From Bacillota bacterium (lineage in GTDB: Bacteria; Bacillota; Bacilli; Alicyclobacillales; SLC66), in assembly GCA_021821055.1 (NCBI GenBank), contig JAKACX010000003.1:36156-100155 (forward strand): DNA of 64,000 bases. The letters are read 5' to 3'. Both the position numbers and the translations under genes were made by a program. Shown one piece after another: positions 41,230 through 50,723 of this stretch; the stretch's first letter is position 1; every line of letters begins with the position of its first letter. The notes under the pieces are model-generated. The model saw only the letters and a list, made by a program, of their open reading frames with translations, did not search any database and was not told the origin of the DNA.

Positions 41230-42255
41230 ATCACCTGGGCCGCCTTGCCGCCACCCCCTTGGCAGCAGCCTCTTGAGATATTCTACGTCGGCCTTCGTTT
41301 GATTGCGGTTAACGATCAACACAGGCAGTTTTTGCTGTTCCAAAATGTCTGACGGATCCAGGAAGCCAAGATATGCTAAATTGAGACTCAGCGCGGCAAT
41401 GCGCAACGCATCGCCGTTTACATCCATACCAGCTATCTGTCGCGCGATGATTCCCTTAAGAAATTCCTGATCTACATGCACCTCAGGATGGGAAGCAATA
41501 TGGTAGCGCACGATACGCTTAAAGCATTCCACAAGGAAAATTCCGGACCCGCAAGCAGAATCCATTACGCGGGGCTCATGGCGAAGGCGCTCGACGGTCA
41601 ATGTATGGGACAATACAAAATCCGCAAGCGACGTGGGCGTGTAGTGAGTGCTGTTGTCTTTGACCTGAATCCTGCTGGTTTGAGCAGTGTTTTCAGAGTG
41701 AAAGAACTCTTCATGGATGTTCCTGATGAGCTCAACGGGAATTACGTCAAACTTGTACGCCCATAAGAATAACCGCGATTGTTGACCGACGTCTCCGATC
41801 AGCAGCCTTCGCAAGCACTGTAGGTGGGCTTCCTTCACGATGTGGATCTCCAACTCATCGTGAGGGAACATATCGCCATAAAAATCCACTGATAATTGGT
41901 TGAATATGGCGCATATAAACTCCTTTTAAAGCCTCACACGGAATTGTAATTCTTATCCACCAATGCCTTGTAGTAGTCGGCCGTCAATATACCCCGATCT
42001 TCAAGATGACGAATAAAAATGGAACGGGCAATCAGGGTGTGCGCGGACCGAATGTTGCGACCTCCCAGACCGAGTTTTGTGAGTTCGGACCGAACCGTCT
42101 TCAGGTCCTCCATGAATCGCCAGTCCGCTCTTCCGTCGGTGGTCCGAAACCGCTCCGATCTGAAGAACAGCCCAGACTCTATGTTCTCTCGTGTACAGAA
42201 TTTCAACCGATCCTGTATATCCGCTACAGAACGAACGATTTCCAGATGAACGCCC
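41230..42255 (-). pseudogene. Remnant of an N-6 adenine DNA methylase (restriction-modification type)
   Basis: Two reading frames on the minus strand encode adjacent parts of one protein. The upstream part (42206-41934) has RSAHTLIARSIFIRHLEDRG, a conserved N-terminal helix of type II/IIG-like methylases. After a frameshift near 41905-41935, the second part (41889 to about 41236) has SVDFYGDMFPHDELE, HYTPTSLADFVLSHTL and the SAM-binding motif MDSACGSGIFLVECFKRIV. Homology then stops: the NPPY catalytic motif and target-recognition region are missing. The 5-prime end is also truncated, overlapping the neighbouring glycosyltransferase end. So it is cut at both ends and frameshifted. A+T content is higher than in flanking genes, supporting acquisition by transfer. 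Confidence 0.78.
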
Positions 42256-42277
42256 TGGGATTGTGGACTGGCTGATC

Positions 42278-43444
42278 TTAGAAGAGGGAGATCACGCTGA
42301 CGGGAGATCCCTTCTCGTCCTTTCTGAAAGTTTCAATCAAGAGCGAGAAGTCATCTAACCCGCGCCAATCTACGATTTTGAAGCCGTCATATCCCGCAAT
42401 TGAAGACACTGGCCCGTCGTCCCGCAAGAGACCCTCAAACTCGCCCTGTGCAGTGGATACGACAAAATTATTGTGTTTTGTTAAGTGAACCGCATATTGC
42501 TTGGCTGCCGCGTCGGCGTCGCAGTCGACCAATAGCAGCCTATCGCCAGACTTCATGTTGCCAATGATCATTTTCGAAGTCCGATAAAGCGATCTGATAT
42601 TCCGACGACAATGCACAACAAAGAGCAATGGTGTCTTGTGATGACCACTCGTGCCGGGCAACTCGAAGCTCATCTGAAACAGTCTGCGGTTCAACCACTT
42701 TTCGTTCAGCAACTCCAGATTCCATTCGTCACGCGTTGTATTGCCAGGCTCTTCCGCGCGTGTCTTGGATTCCAGATGAATGAGTGTGGAATTTGCTTCA
42801 TACCATACGACTCTTCCAGCTTCGATGACTTTTAGGCACAAATCGATGTCCTCTGCCGAGAAGACGTACCGCTCATCGAACATACCGATTGCATCAAACA
42901 GCTCCCGTTCAATCATAAAAGCTGCACCTGTGACTGCAGGATACGGCCGAGAGATCAAAACGTTCGGATCATCATGGGCCATCCCCCTATAAACGTGCAC
43001 CGGGTGAAGCGGAAAAATCCCCTCTGTCGCAAACACAATACCTGCATGCTGAATCGTCATGTCAGGGTACAGCAGACGGGAACCAACTAGACCGATGGCC
43101 GGATTGGCCTTGAAGGCACTCAGCATCGGGCTGATCCAGTCCGAAAAGGTCACCGTGTCGTTGTTAAGAAAAACGATATGCCTCCCGGAACTCGCTTGTG
43201 CTCCGAGGTTGCATATCCGAGAGAAACTGATGTTGGTCGGCTGGCGAAGAATCGAGACACTCTTTCCAAGAGCATTTTCCACTTGATCTATGGTCCCCGG
43301 GGTAGATCCGTTATCAACAATAAGCACTTCAACAATGTATTGTTGAGGAATATATGGAAGTAAAGATGTTACACACTGAACTGTAAGTTCCGGCTTATTG
43401 TACTGCGTGATCAGAATGGATATGTCTACCGACTTCGAACACAT
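42278..43444 (-). CDS. Family-2 glycosyltransferase, rhamnosyltransferase-like
   Basis: A 388-residue cytoplasmic GT-A enzyme. The N-terminal 240 residues match GT2 rhamnosyltransferase-like enzymes: DISILITQYNKPELTVQC, VEVLIVDNGSTPGTIDQVE, the DxD-type HIVFLNNDTVTF, and GAAFMIERELFDAIGMFDER followed by AEDIDLCLKVIEAG (acceptor/metal motif). The C-terminal 130 residues are a separate small Rossmann-like region (KTPLLFVVHCRRNIRSLYRT). It is the last gene of the minus-strand rfb operon. It probably adds a deoxy sugar made by the enzymes upstream, but the sugar donor cannot be read from sequence. Confidence 0.87.
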   Translation of the reverse strand: MCSKSVDISILITQYNKPELTVQCVTSLLPYIPQQYIVEVLIVDNGSTPGTIDQVENALGKSVSILRQPTNISFSRICNLGAQASSGRHIVFLNNDTVTFSDWISPMLSAFKANPAIGLVGSRLLYPDMTIQHAGIVFATEGIFPLHPVHVYRGMAHDDPNVLISRPYPAVTGAAFMIERELFDAIGMFDERYVFSAEDIDLCLKVIEAGRVVWYEANSTLIHLESKTRAEEPGNTTRDEWNLELLNEKWLNRRLFQMSFELPGTSGHHKTPLLFVVHCRRNIRSLYRTSKMIIGNMKSGDRLLLVDCDADAAAKQYAVHLTKHNNFVVSTAQGEFEGLLRDDGPVSSIAGYDGFKIVDWRGLDDFSLLIETFRKDEKGSPVSVISLF

Positions 43445-43486
43445 AGTTATTCCCTCCTTCGCTGAGTGTGGTTGCTCTTGGTAAGT

Positions 43487-44794
43487 CTACCCCAAGGCGT
43501 CTCGCAGGTTCTGGATCAGATAGTCCATCCTTCTTTCGTCAATACCCGGATAAACCCCCACCCAGAACGTTCTTTCCATGACTGCATCCGTATTTTCCAA
43601 GGAACTTGCGACACGGAAATTGACACCTCTAAAGGCCAGTTGTTTCGTCAAATTGCCCCCAAACAGCAATCGAGTGCCAATGCCACGCTCATTCAGAGCC
43701 TCAGTAAGTGTGCGCCTGTCCCGAAACCCGTCTCTCCTGAGGGTGATGGGAAACCCAAACCATGAGGGATCCGCATTCTCTTCCGGTTCTGGAAGTATGA
43801 TACGGTCCTCCAGGTCTCGCAACCCACTGTATAGTGCACTAAAATTGCTTTTCCGGGATGAAATAAATCCTGGGAGTTTCTTTAGTTGCGCAAGCCCGAT
43901 CGCCGCCTGCATGTCTGTCACCTTCAAATTATACCCCAGGTGTGAGTAGACGTACTTGTGGTCGTATCCGTAAGGCAGGTCGCCAAACTGTTGCTGAAAT
44001 CGGACTCCACAAGTATTGTCGCACCCGGGATCGCACCAGCAATCACGCCCCCAGTCCCGAAATGACTCAACAATTCTCTTCAAGGACGGACTGTCAGTCA
44101 GTACAGCCCCTCCTTCCCCCATCGTAATGTGGTGCGCCGGATAGAAACTGACGGTCGCGATATCGCCAAACGTCCCTACCTGACGGCCAAGATAGGTCGA
44201 TCCCACCGCGTCACACGCATCCTCTATCAGGAAGAGATCGTGGCGTTTTGCAAAATCAGACACGACCTGCACATTAAATGTGTTGCCCAAGGTATGCGCA
44301 AGTACAATCGCTCCAGTCCGTTCTGAAAAGGCAGCCTGAAGCAAGGTCTCATCTACATTGTAGGTTGGGAACTTGACGTCAATGAAGACGGGCACCAGGC
44401 GATTCTGGACGATTGGGGCAACGGTCGTGGGGAAACCAGCGGCGACGGTGATGACTTCGTCACCGGGAAGCAGTCGCTTGCCGCCCAAGGACGGAGATGT
44501 AAGTGCAGAGATGGCTAACAAATTCGCGGAGGACCCTGAGTTGGTCAAAATTGCGGCACGAACGCCCATGAATTTTGAGAATTCCTTCTCAAACTCCGCG
44601 GCAAATCGCCCACTCGTCCACCAGCCGTCCAAGACGGCGTCCACAGCAAGACACATCTCTTCGGCATCAAACACTTTCCCCGAAACGGGAACGTTCGTAG
44701 GATCGTTCGCGGGCATCAACGTGGGCGCAGATTCGCGAATCAGGTCAGCGATTTTCTGTCTCACCGACGCGTTTTGCTCGTTCACCTTGTCCAA
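43487..44794 (-). CDS. rfbH: CDP-6-deoxy-L-threo-D-glycero-4-hexulose-3-dehydrase (E1)
   Basis: E1 removes the 3-hydroxyl of CDP-6-deoxy-4-keto-glucose with PMP and a 2Fe-2S cluster. It is an aminotransferase-fold protein of about 435 residues. The usual Schiff-base Lys is replaced by His in [16 protein letters not shown], exactly as in AscC/RfbH/DdhC. The four cluster cysteines have the family spacing C-x57-C-x1-C-x7-C (first in EDACDAVG, the others in [12 protein letters not shown]). Start is uncertain: TTG at 44794 or GTG at 44785. The E3 reductase that delivers electrons (AscD/RfbI) is not in the window, so another gene must supply it. Confidence 0.94.
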   Translation of the reverse strand: MDKVNEQNASVRQKIADLIRESAPTLMPANDPTNVPVSGKVFDAEEMCLAVDAVLDGWWTSGRFAAEFEKEFSKFMGVRAAILTNSGSSANLLAISALTSPSLGGKRLLPGDEVITVAAGFPTTVAPIVQNRLVPVFIDVKFPTYNVDETLLQAAFSERTGAIVLAHTLGNTFNVQVVSDFAKRHDLFLIEDACDAVGSTYLGRQVGTFGDIATVSFYPAHHITMGEGGAVLTDSPSLKRIVESFRDWGRDCWCDPGCDNTCGVRFQQQFGDLPYGYDHKYVYSHLGYNLKVTDMQAAIGLAQLKKLPGFISSRKSNFSALYSGLRDLEDRIILPEPEENADPSWFGFPITLRRDGFRDRRTLTEALNERGIGTRLLFGGNLTKQLAFRGVNFRVASSLENTDAVMERTFWVGVYPGIDERRMDYLIQNLRDALG

Positions 44795-44825
44795 ACATCC
44801 TCTCGGGCTTGATGGGCGCCACCCT

Positions 44826-45917
44826 CTACGGCGTCCATGCCAGACGTTCACGCTCGGCTGCCGCGACATAGTTCGAAATGTATGTGAGGCCCCGCTCCAG
44901 ATCAACAGAAGACAGGTAATACGTTTGGTACCAACTGACGACTTCCCTGATCCCCTCGTCCAACGTGAACACAGGGCGCCATCTCAATTCAGATGCTGCT
45001 TTTGTCCAGTCCAGCTTCAACAGGTTTGCCTCCGGCATTGTTTGTGGACCAGATTCTACGATACTGTACGATCCGCCCCACTGGTTCCCGACACGACTCG
45101 TAAATTCCCTCACCGATAACGCATTTGAGGCCACGGGCCCGAAGTTCCACTGACCAACAAACTTGGCCGGACTTAAATACATCTCCGCCGCGAGGGAAAG
45201 GTAACCAGATAGCGGCTCCAGCACGTATTGCCACGGACGTACAGATCCAGGGTTACGCAGATGAATCGGCGCCCCCTCGACAAGGGACCGCACGATATCC
45301 GGCACAAGACGCTCGTCCGCCCAGTCTCCACCGCCATAGACGTTTCCTGCGCGTACCGTTGCTATCCCAACTTCCTTATGGTGGAACGTGGGTTGCTGAT
45401 ACACTGCCGTCAGCAGGTCGGCGCAGGCCTTACTGGAACTATAGGGATCGAGTCCCCCCAAAGCATCGTTTTCCCGATATGCAAACACCCATTCTCGGTT
45501 ACTGTAAACCTTGTCACTCGTGACATTGACGACGGCCCTTGTTCTATCCGCCCGCCGGACGGCCTCCAAGAGATTGACCGTGCCCATGACGTTTGTCGAA
45601 AAGGTATCTCTTGGATTTCTGTAGGAACGGCGAACCAACGCTTGCGCAGCCAAGTGCAGTACAATATCAGGCTCGTACTTGGCCACCACCCTTTGGAGAC
45701 CGTCGAAGTCACGCACATCCCCGTCAATATGGTCGATCTGGGCATCCATACCCAATGCCGTAAACATACTTGGATTCGTTTCGGGAGGTAGCGCAAATCC
45801 AATGACGTTAGCCCCCATTTGCAGAAGCCAAAGACACAGCCACGTTCCCTTAAAGCCGGTGTCGCCCGTCACAAGAACCGTCTTGCCTCTGTAAACATTC
45901 CCGAATAGTCCTTCCAA
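44826..45917 (-). CDS. rfbG: CDP-glucose 4,6-dehydratase
   Basis: An NAD-dependent SDR that turns CDP-glucose into CDP-4-keto-6-deoxyglucose. About 363 residues. It has the NAD loop [33 protein letters not shown] and the catalytic YxxxK in [13 protein letters not shown], plus the family stretch [20 protein letters not shown]. The start is a TTG at 45917, nine bases after GGAGGT, giving the family-like [18 protein letters not shown]; longer starts overlap rfbF. It lies between rfbH and rfbF in the usual order of CDP-3,6-dideoxyhexose operons, with 20 bases to rfbF. Confidence 0.94.
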   Translation of the reverse strand: MEGLFGNVYRGKTVLVTGDTGFKGTWLCLWLLQMGANVIGFALPPETNPSMFTALGMDAQIDHIDGDVRDFDGLQRVVAKYEPDIVLHLAAQALVRRSYRNPRDTFSTNVMGTVNLLEAVRRADRTRAVVNVTSDKVYSNREWVFAYRENDALGGLDPYSSSKACADLLTAVYQQPTFHHKEVGIATVRAGNVYGGGDWADERLVPDIVRSLVEGAPIHLRNPGSVRPWQYVLEPLSGYLSLAAEMYLSPAKFVGQWNFGPVASNALSVREFTSRVGNQWGGSYSIVESGPQTMPEANLLKLDWTKAASELRWRPVFTLDEGIREVVSWYQTYYLSSVDLERGLTYISNYVAAAERERLAWTP

Positions 45918-45937
45918 GGGGGCGTGACCTCCGGCGA

Positions 45938-46708
45938 TCAAGGTATTTTCCAAGGTGCATTCCCGCTCTTCCAGAGACCATCGAGAAGCATTTTGTCACG
46001 AAGTGTATCCATGGCCTGCCAGAATCCACGGTGACGGAAGGCAGCAAGCTGCCCCTGCGCGGCCAGGTTTCTTAATGGCTCTTGCTCGAAAATGGTTTCA
46101 TCGCCGGTGATATACTCGAATATCCCCGGCTCCAGGACAAAATAACCCCCATTGACCCAAGCCCCGTCGCCAGGTGGTTTCTCCACAAATGATCGCACGG
46201 TGGAGTCCGGCCCCATTTCCAGAGCGCCGAACCTCCCTGAGGGCTGAATGGCCGATACAGTTGCTATCTTACCATGTCCTTCGTGAAATGAGAGCAGATC
46301 ATTTAGATTGATGTTGGAGAGACCGTCACCATACGTCAGGAAAAATTTCTCATTCCCCACGTAGGGCGCAATTCTCTTGATCCGCCCTCCGGTCATTGAG
46401 GACAACCCAGTATCCACCAACGTCACACGCCATGGCTCCGCAGCGTTGAAGTGTACCTCCGAGGCATTTGTCCTCAAGTCAAAAGTCACGTCACTGTTGT
46501 GCAAAAAATAATTTGCAAAGTACTCCTTTACCACATAGCCCTTGTAGCCAAGGCAAATGATGAAATCGTTGTATCCATAATGACTGTAGTGTTTCATGAT
46601 ATGCCAGAGGATTGGCTTGTCCCCCACCTCTACCATCGGCTTGGGTTTCAGAACGGTCTCTTCACTGAGCCTGGTTCCCAGCCCGCCGGCCAGAATGACA
46701 ACTTTCAT
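45938..46708 (-). CDS. rfbF: Glucose-1-phosphate cytidylyltransferase
   Basis: Makes CDP-glucose from CTP and glucose-1-phosphate, the first step of the pathway. The 256-residue protein starts MKVVILAGGLGTRLSEETVL with the NTP-binding signature. The family continues with KPKPMVEVGDKPILWHIMKH, and then FIICLGYKGYVVKEYF, FFLTYGDGLSNINL and FVEKPPGDGAWVNGGYFVLE. Length and motifs are those of RfbF/AscA/DdhA. The start ATG at 46708 is chosen over a longer frame because it begins at the motif. It is followed 20 bases later by rfbG. Confidence 0.95.
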   Translation of the reverse strand: MKVVILAGGLGTRLSEETVLKPKPMVEVGDKPILWHIMKHYSHYGYNDFIICLGYKGYVVKEYFANYFLHNSDVTFDLRTNASEVHFNAAEPWRVTLVDTGLSSMTGGRIKRIAPYVGNEKFFLTYGDGLSNINLNDLLSFHEGHGKIATVSAIQPSGRFGALEMGPDSTVRSFVEKPPGDGAWVNGGYFVLEPGIFEYITGDETIFEQEPLRNLAAQGQLAAFRHRGFWQAMDTLRDKMLLDGLWKSGNAPWKIP

Positions 46709-46774
46709 GTAACATTCTCCCAATCCTAACAATGGATTCAGTGCCAACCCGGCACGTTCATACAAGACGGTCTC

Positions 46775-47707
46775 TTAAGAGTTGTCTTTGGAATTCATCG
46801 CATTCTCGGAATGATCGGCCTCCATTCGCCTGATGCCGTCTGCCAGACTGACGATAGGCTGCCATCCCGGCAACCACCGCCCAGTTCGCCACGGGACCAT
46901 GACCTCTCGCTTTCGGTATGCGCGGCCACCCCACTGTACCTGCAAATTGACCTGCGCAATGTCGGCGTACATTTCTACCACTTCCCTCAATTTATACAGT
47001 TCCGTCGATGACACGGAGTATTCTTCCCGGCAATCCGTGGTATTCAGCAGTCTTTCGGCAGCAACGACATACGCCTGCACCACATCATCGATGTATACCA
47101 AATCGACGAACTGCTCCCCTGGCGACATCAGGATTGAGTCCTGCCGCTCTGCGGAATCCCTGAGCAGTGTGAAAAGTTTTCTCCTTCTGTCACCAGGGCC
47201 ATAAGTATCGCTTAACTTCAAGGTAATCACCTTCAAATGTGATGACTCGACATAGAATGCGATTATGGCCTCGAATGCCTGCTTTGTCGCTGCGTATAAA
47301 GAGACCGGGTTGTAGGCGTCACCATTATAGTGCTGCCATGATGTCCCTGTGTTAATGAAGTTTCTCACACCGTTTTCAAGCATCGCGTCGACCAATTTCG
47401 CCCCGAATGCGATGTTGCTTTCAATCAATAATGGTATGTCCCCGCGTTTGTGCTCCGCCTGAAACAAGGAAGCGAGATGAAAAACGATTTGCGGATTAGC
47501 CGCTCCGATGATGTCATAGAGATCTCCACCGTTACGGTGCCCGTCCATGACATGAAGTTCAATCTTGTTTGCCATTCTCGCCAAGGCACTGACACTCGAT
47601 TCCCGGCGAATGAGAGCGTGAACATCCCATCCCATACCCACGAGCCTGGCGACAACATGAGATCCAATGTATCCAGTGGCTCCAGTCACGAGTGCAACTC
47701 TTTTCAT
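46775..47707 (-). CDS. NAD-dependent epimerase/reductase (SDR extended), CDP-4-ketosugar reductase candidate
   Basis: A 310-residue extended SDR. It has the NAD(P) loop LVTGATGYIGSHVVARLVG, the YxxxK pair in SLYAATKQAFEAI, LSDTYGPGDRRRKLF and FVDLVYIDDVVQAYVVAAER. Relatives in dideoxyhexose operons are the last reductases (paratose/abequose synthase, AscF), which reduce the C4 ketone. The gene lies between rfbF and the epimerase gene, so it is the expected reductase. Its stereochemistry cannot be predicted. ATG at 47707 after GGAAGGG. Confidence 0.82.
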   Translation of the reverse strand: MKRVALVTGATGYIGSHVVARLVGMGWDVHALIRRESSVSALARMANKIELHVMDGHRNGGDLYDIIGAANPQIVFHLASLFQAEHKRGDIPLLIESNIAFGAKLVDAMLENGVRNFINTGTSWQHYNGDAYNPVSLYAATKQAFEAIIAFYVESSHLKVITLKLSDTYGPGDRRRKLFTLLRDSAERQDSILMSPGEQFVDLVYIDDVVQAYVVAAERLLNTTDCREEYSVSSTELYKLREVVEMYADIAQVNLQVQWGGRAYRKREVMVPWRTGRWLPGWQPIVSLADGIRRMEADHSENAMNSKDNS

Positions 47708-47724
47708 GGCCGTCCGCCCTTCCG

Positions 47725-48291
47725 TCAACTCTCATACACGAATGGAGACACGAAATCGGACAAACGTGGAAACTTCACGTCACGATCAGACAGTATCGGA
47801 GAATCGCTTGGCCATGGAATCCCTGCCGAGTCCCATCGAATACCACTATCGTGTTCTGCCGAATATACGCTGGTGACCTTGTACATGACCATGGCGGTAT
47901 CGCTCAGTGTATAGAACCCATGGGCAATTCCCGGTGGAATGTATATGAGGCTTGCGTCATCCTCGCTTAGCACCATTGATTGCATCTTTTTGAACGTAGG
48001 TGAACCAACGCGCAGATCGACTATGACGTCAAATATCGAACCTTGAACGCAGCAAACCACTTTCGTATGGTCGCAGGGTGGGGTCTGAAAGTGAAACCCC
48101 CGCAAGACATTCCGTTTCGAAGTCGAATAAAAATCCTCTTTGAAATCAGTGGATAGACCATGAAGAGAAAAATAGTCCGCGTTATACGTCTTGACGAATC
48201 GCCCTCTGACATCTTCATTTGAAAAAGGAACAATTACGAAAGCCCCTGGAATAAGACTATCTCTGATCTCGATGAGTGCACCTCCTTGCAT
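47725..48291 (-). CDS. RmlC/AscE-like cupin epimerase
   Basis: A 188-residue cupin resembling dTDP-4-dehydrorhamnose 3,5-epimerase. Family features are RGRFVKTYNADYFSLHG, the catalytic-His segment LRGFHFQTPPCDHTKVVCC and GIAHGFYTLSDTAMVMYKV. In CDP-3,6-dideoxyhexose operons the equivalent enzyme is AscE, which epimerises C5 to the L-series. It is the first gene of the minus-strand operon. The start is odd: an ATG at 48291 has no clear ribosome site, while AAGGAGGT precedes an in-frame ATC at 48273 where the conserved protein begins; a non-canonical start is possible. Confidence 0.82.
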   Translation of the reverse strand: MQGGALIEIRDSLIPGAFVIVPFSNEDVRGRFVKTYNADYFSLHGLSTDFKEDFYSTSKRNVLRGFHFQTPPCDHTKVVCCVQGSIFDVIVDLRVGSPTFKKMQSMVLSEDDASLIYIPPGIAHGFYTLSDTAMVMYKVTSVYSAEHDSGIRWDSAGIPWPSDSPILSDRDVKFPRLSDFVSPFVYES

Positions 48292-48594
48292 GTGAACTGC
48301 TTTTCCCCAGCGCGACGCTCACCAACGGATTCTCAAATACTACACGGGGGCCACCGCTGTCGCTTTCGAGACTATGCCTCTTGCGTATTCTTGTCAATCC
48401 CGCCATGTCGATCGGTTCCACCGCGTCTCTCTACATGCCGCCCTCCTGCTTGTCCGTTGACACAGCAGCGGATGGTTGACGCGGTGGCGATGTCCACGCG
48501 CTTGGCGCGCCTGCCCAGGACAATGACGAGTTGCGCTTCATCCAGGAATACGGACGCCGGCCCGAATCCCTGCCGTGCGCATGGCGACAGCCGC
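48292..48594. other. Intergenic region before the dideoxyhexose operon
   Basis: About 300 bases between the dideoxyhexose operon and the SMP-30 gene. It holds the operon promoter at 48369-48397 and no convincing gene. Short frames exist on both strands without family features. Confidence 0.5.
48369..48397 (-). promoter_or_regulatory. Promoter of the CDP-dideoxyhexose operon
   Basis: Minus-strand TTGACA (48392-48397), 17 bases, then TAGTCT (48369-48374). The predicted start near 48362 is about 70 bases upstream of the first gene. Confidence 0.6.
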
Positions 48595-49461
48595 CTAGAG
48601 TACGTCGGCAATCTTCGTGATATGCCACCGTCCCAGGTTGGACACAAACAGGTCCTTTCCCCGAAACGCGCAGTTCGTCGGATGACAGAGCGTGTGCGCG
48701 ATCACATCATGGTAGAGCAGTTCCAGTCCCGCCTGAGCGGAGAAACGGTACAGGAGTGATGGCTCATAACAGGCAATGTAGATCCGACCCATCGCGTCCA
48801 GAGCGATCCCGTCGGGGAGCGCGGGAACATCTGTCACCTTCTCTTTGACGCCGGGAGTGCCATCCTTTTTGATGCGAATGCGGCTGACACAGTAGTCGAA
48901 GGTCTCGGCCACAAGCAGTTCGTCGCCGCTGTCCGACATGGCCAGCCCGTTGGCGAACCGCAAGGGAAGCTCGTACCACAGTCCGCCGCGGCCCGTTTCC
49001 AGATCGAATCGCCAGACACCGGGCCCGGCCCGGCCCGCGTCAAAGCTGTCGCTGACATAGAGAAAACCGTTCACCGCATCCACCACAGGAAAATTGGGAA
49101 TCCGGATCTTCCCGCCCCGCCCGCCGCCGTCCGCAAATCGCCTGAGCTCTCCCGTCTTCGTGTTCAGCTTGAAGACGGCCGACAGCTTCAAGTCACACGT
49201 ATACAGGTTCCCCTGATGGTCAAGGGCCACGCCGAGCGTGAACCCCCCTGTAGAGGCAACCTGTTCCATGTGCCGGCCGTCCGGATCAATGCGAAAAATC
49301 TCCCCTGCCTCGCCGCCGCACCAGATGCATCCCTCGTGATCAATGGCAATGCCTTCGGGATGATTGAGCCGCGGTTCGGAGAAGGTCCCATCGAAAAAGA
49401 CGCTCACCTGATCCTCCGCGACAACGGCCCCTTGCCCCCCCACACCGGAACGCTCGTTCAT
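48595..49461 (-). CDS. SMP-30/gluconolactonase family lactonase
   Basis: A six-bladed beta-propeller hydrolase of 288 residues that opens sugar lactones. The SGL family pattern is clear: EGIAIDHEGCIWCGGEAGEI, TLGVALDHQGNLYTCDLKLS, VSDSFDAGRAGPGVWRFD, and LPDGIALDAMGRIYIACYEP. The metal ligands are a Glu near the N-terminus (HPEGIA), the Asn in RFANGLAMSDSG and the Asp in LPDGIALD. ATG at 49461 after GGGGGGAATGAC. It ends the catabolic operon with the dehydratase upstream (29 bases). Together with the SDR and dehydratase it would complete a non-phosphorylative oxidation of a sugar to a 2-keto-3-deoxy acid. Confidence 0.88.
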   Translation of the reverse strand: MNERSGVGGQGAVVAEDQVSVFFDGTFSEPRLNHPEGIAIDHEGCIWCGGEAGEIFRIDPDGRHMEQVASTGGFTLGVALDHQGNLYTCDLKLSAVFKLNTKTGELRRFADGGGRGGKIRIPNFPVVDAVNGFLYVSDSFDAGRAGPGVWRFDLETGRGGLWYELPLRFANGLAMSDSGDELLVAETFDYCVSRIRIKKDGTPGVKEKVTDVPALPDGIALDAMGRIYIACYEPSLLYRFSAQAGLELLYHDVIAHTLCHPTNCAFRGKDLFVSNLGRWHITKIADVL

Positions 49462-49490
49462 GTCATTCCCCCCTCATCCGCCGCCTGGCA

Positions 49491-50711
49491 TTATCGCAAC
49501 GGATCTGCCCAGCGCTCGTTGGGCAGCAGCGGAAACCATTCGGGACGAGTCGGGTCCCGGTCATACGGGTAACCGCCCAGTTCACGATACAGTTCCGCGT
49601 ACTCGCGAATCTTGTCCGGATCAACCTCGACGCCCAATCCCGGGCCCTCCGGCACAGCCATGTTGCCGTTGCTGTAGGGCAATTTGCCTCCCTTTAAAAT
49701 ATCGTCCTGCAGATGATGATAGTGTGCATCGGCCGCGAAGGACAGGTTGGATACAACCGCGCCCAGATGAAGCATGGTGGCCAGTTGAATGCCGAGTTCT
49801 CCGGAAGAATGCACGGCCACGCCCAGTTGGAACGTTTCGCACACGCCCGCCGCCTTGATGCAGGCACGGACGCCGCCCCAAAACGTCGTGTCCAGCAGTA
49901 TGACGTCGACCGCAGGATCAAGGATGTTGGCCGCCAGTTGTTCGAAGTTCACGACGACTGTGTTGGTTGCCAGCGGAATGCGTGTCATCGACCTCACGCG
50001 GCGGATTCCATTGAGTCCCCAGGTCGGATCTTCCAGATAATCGTTGTTGAGACCTTCGATGGCGTGACTGAAACGAATCGCCTGTTCCACGCTCAATACG
50101 CAGTTCGGGTCGTAGCGCAGCCTGTCATCCGGGAACGCGTCGGCCAGCGCGCGATAGCATTCCAATTCGAAGTCGGGGTGAAAGACTCCCCCCTTGAGCT
50201 TGTGCACGGTGAATCCATGCTTTTGCTTCAATTCTCCACAATGGCGCACCAGTTGATCGACCGTCCGGACCTCCCCGACGCCCGTCCCCTCGTCCGCAAA
50301 ACGATAGAACAAGTAACTGGCGAACGGCACCTCGTCACGGACCTTGCCTCCCAGCAACTGATACAGTGGAACACTCAGCTTCTTGCCCATGATGTCGAGA
50401 CACGCGAATTCGACGGCGGCATGCAGTTGTGTCCGATTGTTATACAGAGATGCGGTCGGGTTCAAGATTTTAAATCTCAGTTCTTCCAGTTGAAACGGGT
50501 CATGCCCCAATAAATAATGCTTCAGTCCAGCGAATGCGAGCTCGGCGCTTTCCCCGCCGCCCCCCATTTCGCCGTAGCCTATAATTCCTTCATCCGTATG
50601 GACCTCCACAATCGTACGCACAAACCGTCCCCAATGAGCGCCATTGGCGTGTCGCAATGGCGCCTCCAAAGGCACCGTGACCGTCGTCGCACGAATATCC
50701 GTAATCTTCAT
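49491..50711 (-). CDS. Enolase-superfamily sugar-acid dehydratase, glucarate-dehydratase-like
   Basis: This 406-residue enzyme should dehydrate an aldonate or aldarate to a 2-keto-3-deoxy acid using Mg2+. The KxK base motif is [11 protein letters not shown]; metal ligands are the Asp in [10 protein letters not shown], the Glu in [11 protein letters not shown] and the Asn in [11 protein letters not shown]. The catalytic His lies in [15 protein letters not shown]. The C-terminal [16 protein letters not shown] is typical of the GlucD subgroup. No H-x-x-x sign of muconate cyclase. Start ATG at 50711. The exact substrate (glucarate, mannonate, gluconate or galactonate) cannot be fixed from sequence. 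Confidence 0.83.
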   Translation of the reverse strand: MKITDIRATTVTVPLEAPLRHANGAHWGRFVRTIVEVHTDEGIIGYGEMGGGGESAELAFAGLKHYLLGHDPFQLEELRFKILNPTASLYNNRTQLHAAVEFACLDIMGKKLSVPLYQLLGGKVRDEVPFASYLFYRFADEGTGVGEVRTVDQLVRHCGELKQKHGFTVHKLKGGVFHPDFELECYRALADAFPDDRLRYDPNCVLSVEQAIRFSHAIEGLNNDYLEDPTWGLNGIRRVRSMTRIPLATNTVVVNFEQLAANILDPAVDVILLDTTFWGGVRACIKAAGVCETFQLGVAVHSSGELGIQLATMLHLGAVVSNLSFAADAHYHHLQDDILKGGKLPYSNGNMAVPEGPGLGVEVDPDKIREYAELYRELGGYPYDRDPTRPEWFPLLPNERWADPLR

Positions 50712-50723
50712 GGCGGTGTCTCC

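Noticed and set aside
40858-41235. C-terminal extension of the methylase frame
   Set aside because: Open by chance opposite the sulfotransferase reading frame; methylase similarity ends near 41236.
48372-48647. 91-codon minus-strand frame as a small gene
   Set aside because: Overlaps the SMP-30 end and the operon promoter; no recognisable domain.
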